DNA from: Schlegelella_A sp035995885
Lineage (GTDB): Bacteria; Pseudomonadota; Gammaproteobacteria; Burkholderiales; Burkholderiaceae_C
Direction of reading: 5' to 3'
Assembly (NCBI GenBank): GCA_035995885.1
Contig: DASYKC010000074.1
Location: 1 to 13,443, forward strand
Length of the DNA stretch: 13,443 bases
The notes under the pieces are model-generated. The model was given only the letters and a program-made list of their open reading frames with translations, was not told the origin of the DNA and did no database searches. The number at the start of each line of letters is the position of its first letter. The first letter of the stretch is position 1. The position numbers and the translations under genes were made by a program. Shown one piece after another: positions 12,821 through 13,443 of this stretch.

Positions 12821-13443
12821 ATGTTCGATCTCGATCGCCGACCGCGCCGACTCGCCCGGTCCTGTCTCTCTTCAGCCGTGCTCGCAATCTGCGCGCAGGC
12901 CGCCGGCGCCCAGCAGCAGCCGGAGAGCAGCTCCGCGGCGCCGAGCGACACGCCGCCGCTAGTCGCCCAGGCCGCGCCGCGACAGCTGCCGCCGGTCACG
13001 GTGCAGGGCAACTACCTCAACGCCGTCGGCACCAGCGATGCAGCGAGCGCAGGGACGATCACGTCGAAGCTGCTCGAGAGCCGGCCGACGCTGCGCCCCG
13101 CCGAAGTGCTGGAGTTCGTTCCCGGCGTCATCGTCACCCAGCACAGCGGCGACGGCAAGGCCAACCAGTACTTCCTGCGCGGCTTCAATCTCGATCACGG
13201 CACCGACTTCGCGGTACACGTGGACGGCGTCCCGGTGAACCTGCGCACGCACGCGCACGGACAGGGCTACACCGATCTCAATTTCCTCATCCCCGAGTTC
13301 GTCCGCGAGGTGGCTTACAAAAAGGGACCCTATTACGCGGATGAAGGCGACTTTGCCTCGGCCGGCGCTTTCCACATGGCGCTCTTCGACCGGCTCGACC
13401 GCGGCTTTCTCACCCTGGAGGGCGGCACCGATGGCTATGCGCG
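12821..13443 (+). CDS. TonB-dependent receptor, N-terminal part (runs off window)
   Basis: The first 207 residues of an outer-membrane receptor that imports metal or metal complexes using TonB energy. The signal peptide (RRLARSCLSSAVLAICAQAAGA) is followed by a Gln/Ser/Ala-rich linker and a TonB-box-like region near LPPVTVQGNY. The plug domain follows: LLESRPTLRPAEVLEFVPGVIVTQHSG (split as LLESRPTLRPAEVLEF and VPGVIVTQHSG), FLRGFNLDHGTDFAVHVDGVPVN, THAHGQGYTDLNFLIPE and VREVAYKKGPYYADEGDFASAGAF. All are standard plug elements. The barrel lies beyond the window. ATG 12821 is chosen because the signal peptide begins there; AGGG 5 nt upstream is a weak ribosome site. The His-rich protein gene just upstream suggests a metal substrate, but the ligand cannot be determined. 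Confidence 0.92.
   Translation, partial: MFDLDRRPRRLARSCLSSAVLAICAQAAGAQQQPESSSAAPSDTPPLVAQAAPRQLPPVTVQGNYLNAVGTSDAASAGTITSKLLESRPTLRPAEVLEFVPGVIVTQHSGDGKANQYFLRGFNLDHGTDFAVHVDGVPVNLRTHAHGQGYTDLNFLIPEFVREVAYKKGPYYADEGDFASAGAFHMALFDRLDRGFLTLEGGTDGYA

Noticed and set aside
12466..13011. Minus-strand open frames opposite the His-rich protein and the TonB-receptor start
   Set aside because: They oppose genes with signal peptides and conserved plug motifs, and show no recognisable domain of their own.
12715..13344. A 209-codon plus-strand frame overlapping the TonB-receptor start
   Set aside because: It is in a different frame from the receptor and its translation is Arg/Pro low complexity. The receptor frame has signal peptide and plug motifs.
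1..13443. Search for tRNA, rRNA, CRISPR, transposases, attachment sites and toxin-antitoxin pairs
   Set aside because: No supporting sequence was found on either strand.

Overview
The window is about 13.4 kb of very GC-rich DNA with dense coding, strong third-position GC bias and long antisense open frames that are shadows. The gene families point to a betaproteobacterium of the order Burkholderiales: a Bug/TctC-type binding protein, soluble histidine kinases with an RsbRD-type N-terminal region, a CopC-CopD pair next to a beta-barrel gene, and DUF2946-like small proteins. This placement is inferred from families. There is no rRNA or marker gene here to fix it. I see no tRNA, rRNA, CRISPR array, insertion sequence or phage gene, and no gap between genes exceeds 170 bases.

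Layout. (1) 3-821 (+) is the 3' part of a tripartite-tricarboxylate-type solute-binding protein. (2) 883-1968 (+) is a soluble histidine kinase, HK1. (3) 5477-1940 (-) is a metal-uptake operon: a small secreted Cys/His protein, an outer-membrane porin-like barrel with a coiled coil, a ZnuA-type metal-binding protein and a ZnuB-type permease. No ATPase gene is present. (4) 5587-6893 (+) is a small three-helix membrane protein translationally coupled to an AI-2E/PerM-family permease. (5) 7381-6890 (-) is an RlpA-like double-psi beta-barrel protein. (6) 8925-7518 (-) is a 78-residue helical protein followed by a second soluble histidine kinase, HK2, a paralogue of HK1. (7) 12100-9072 (-) is a copper cluster: a DUF2946-like His-rich protein, a beta-barrel protein, CopC and CopD. 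(8) 12209-13443 (+) is a His-rich secreted protein followed by a TonB-dependent receptor that runs off the window.

The unifying theme is metal traffic across the envelope. Three separate metal-type units (3, 7 and 8) each begin with a small secreted protein rich in His and/or carrying CxxC. In each, a gap of 77-165 nt with inverted repeats then precedes an outer-membrane barrel gene. In the first unit the gap holds two strong GC hairpins plus a short one that covers the Shine-Dalgarno of the porin. This resembles the CruR arrangement of Bordetella pertussis, where a DUF2946 leader protein senses copper and controls the downstream outer-membrane receptor gene. Whether these leaders are regulators, metal chaperones or both cannot be decided from sequence. 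No metal-responsive transcription factor (Zur, CueR, CopR/S) is encoded in the window, which makes a leader-based mechanism more attractive but does not prove it.

Most confident calls: CopC, CopD, the metal ABC binding protein and permease, the AI-2E-family permease, the RlpA-like domain, both histidine kinases, the Bug fragment and the TonB-receptor plug. Least confident: the exact starts of the GTG genes, the family of the 92-residue membrane protein, and all regulatory elements.
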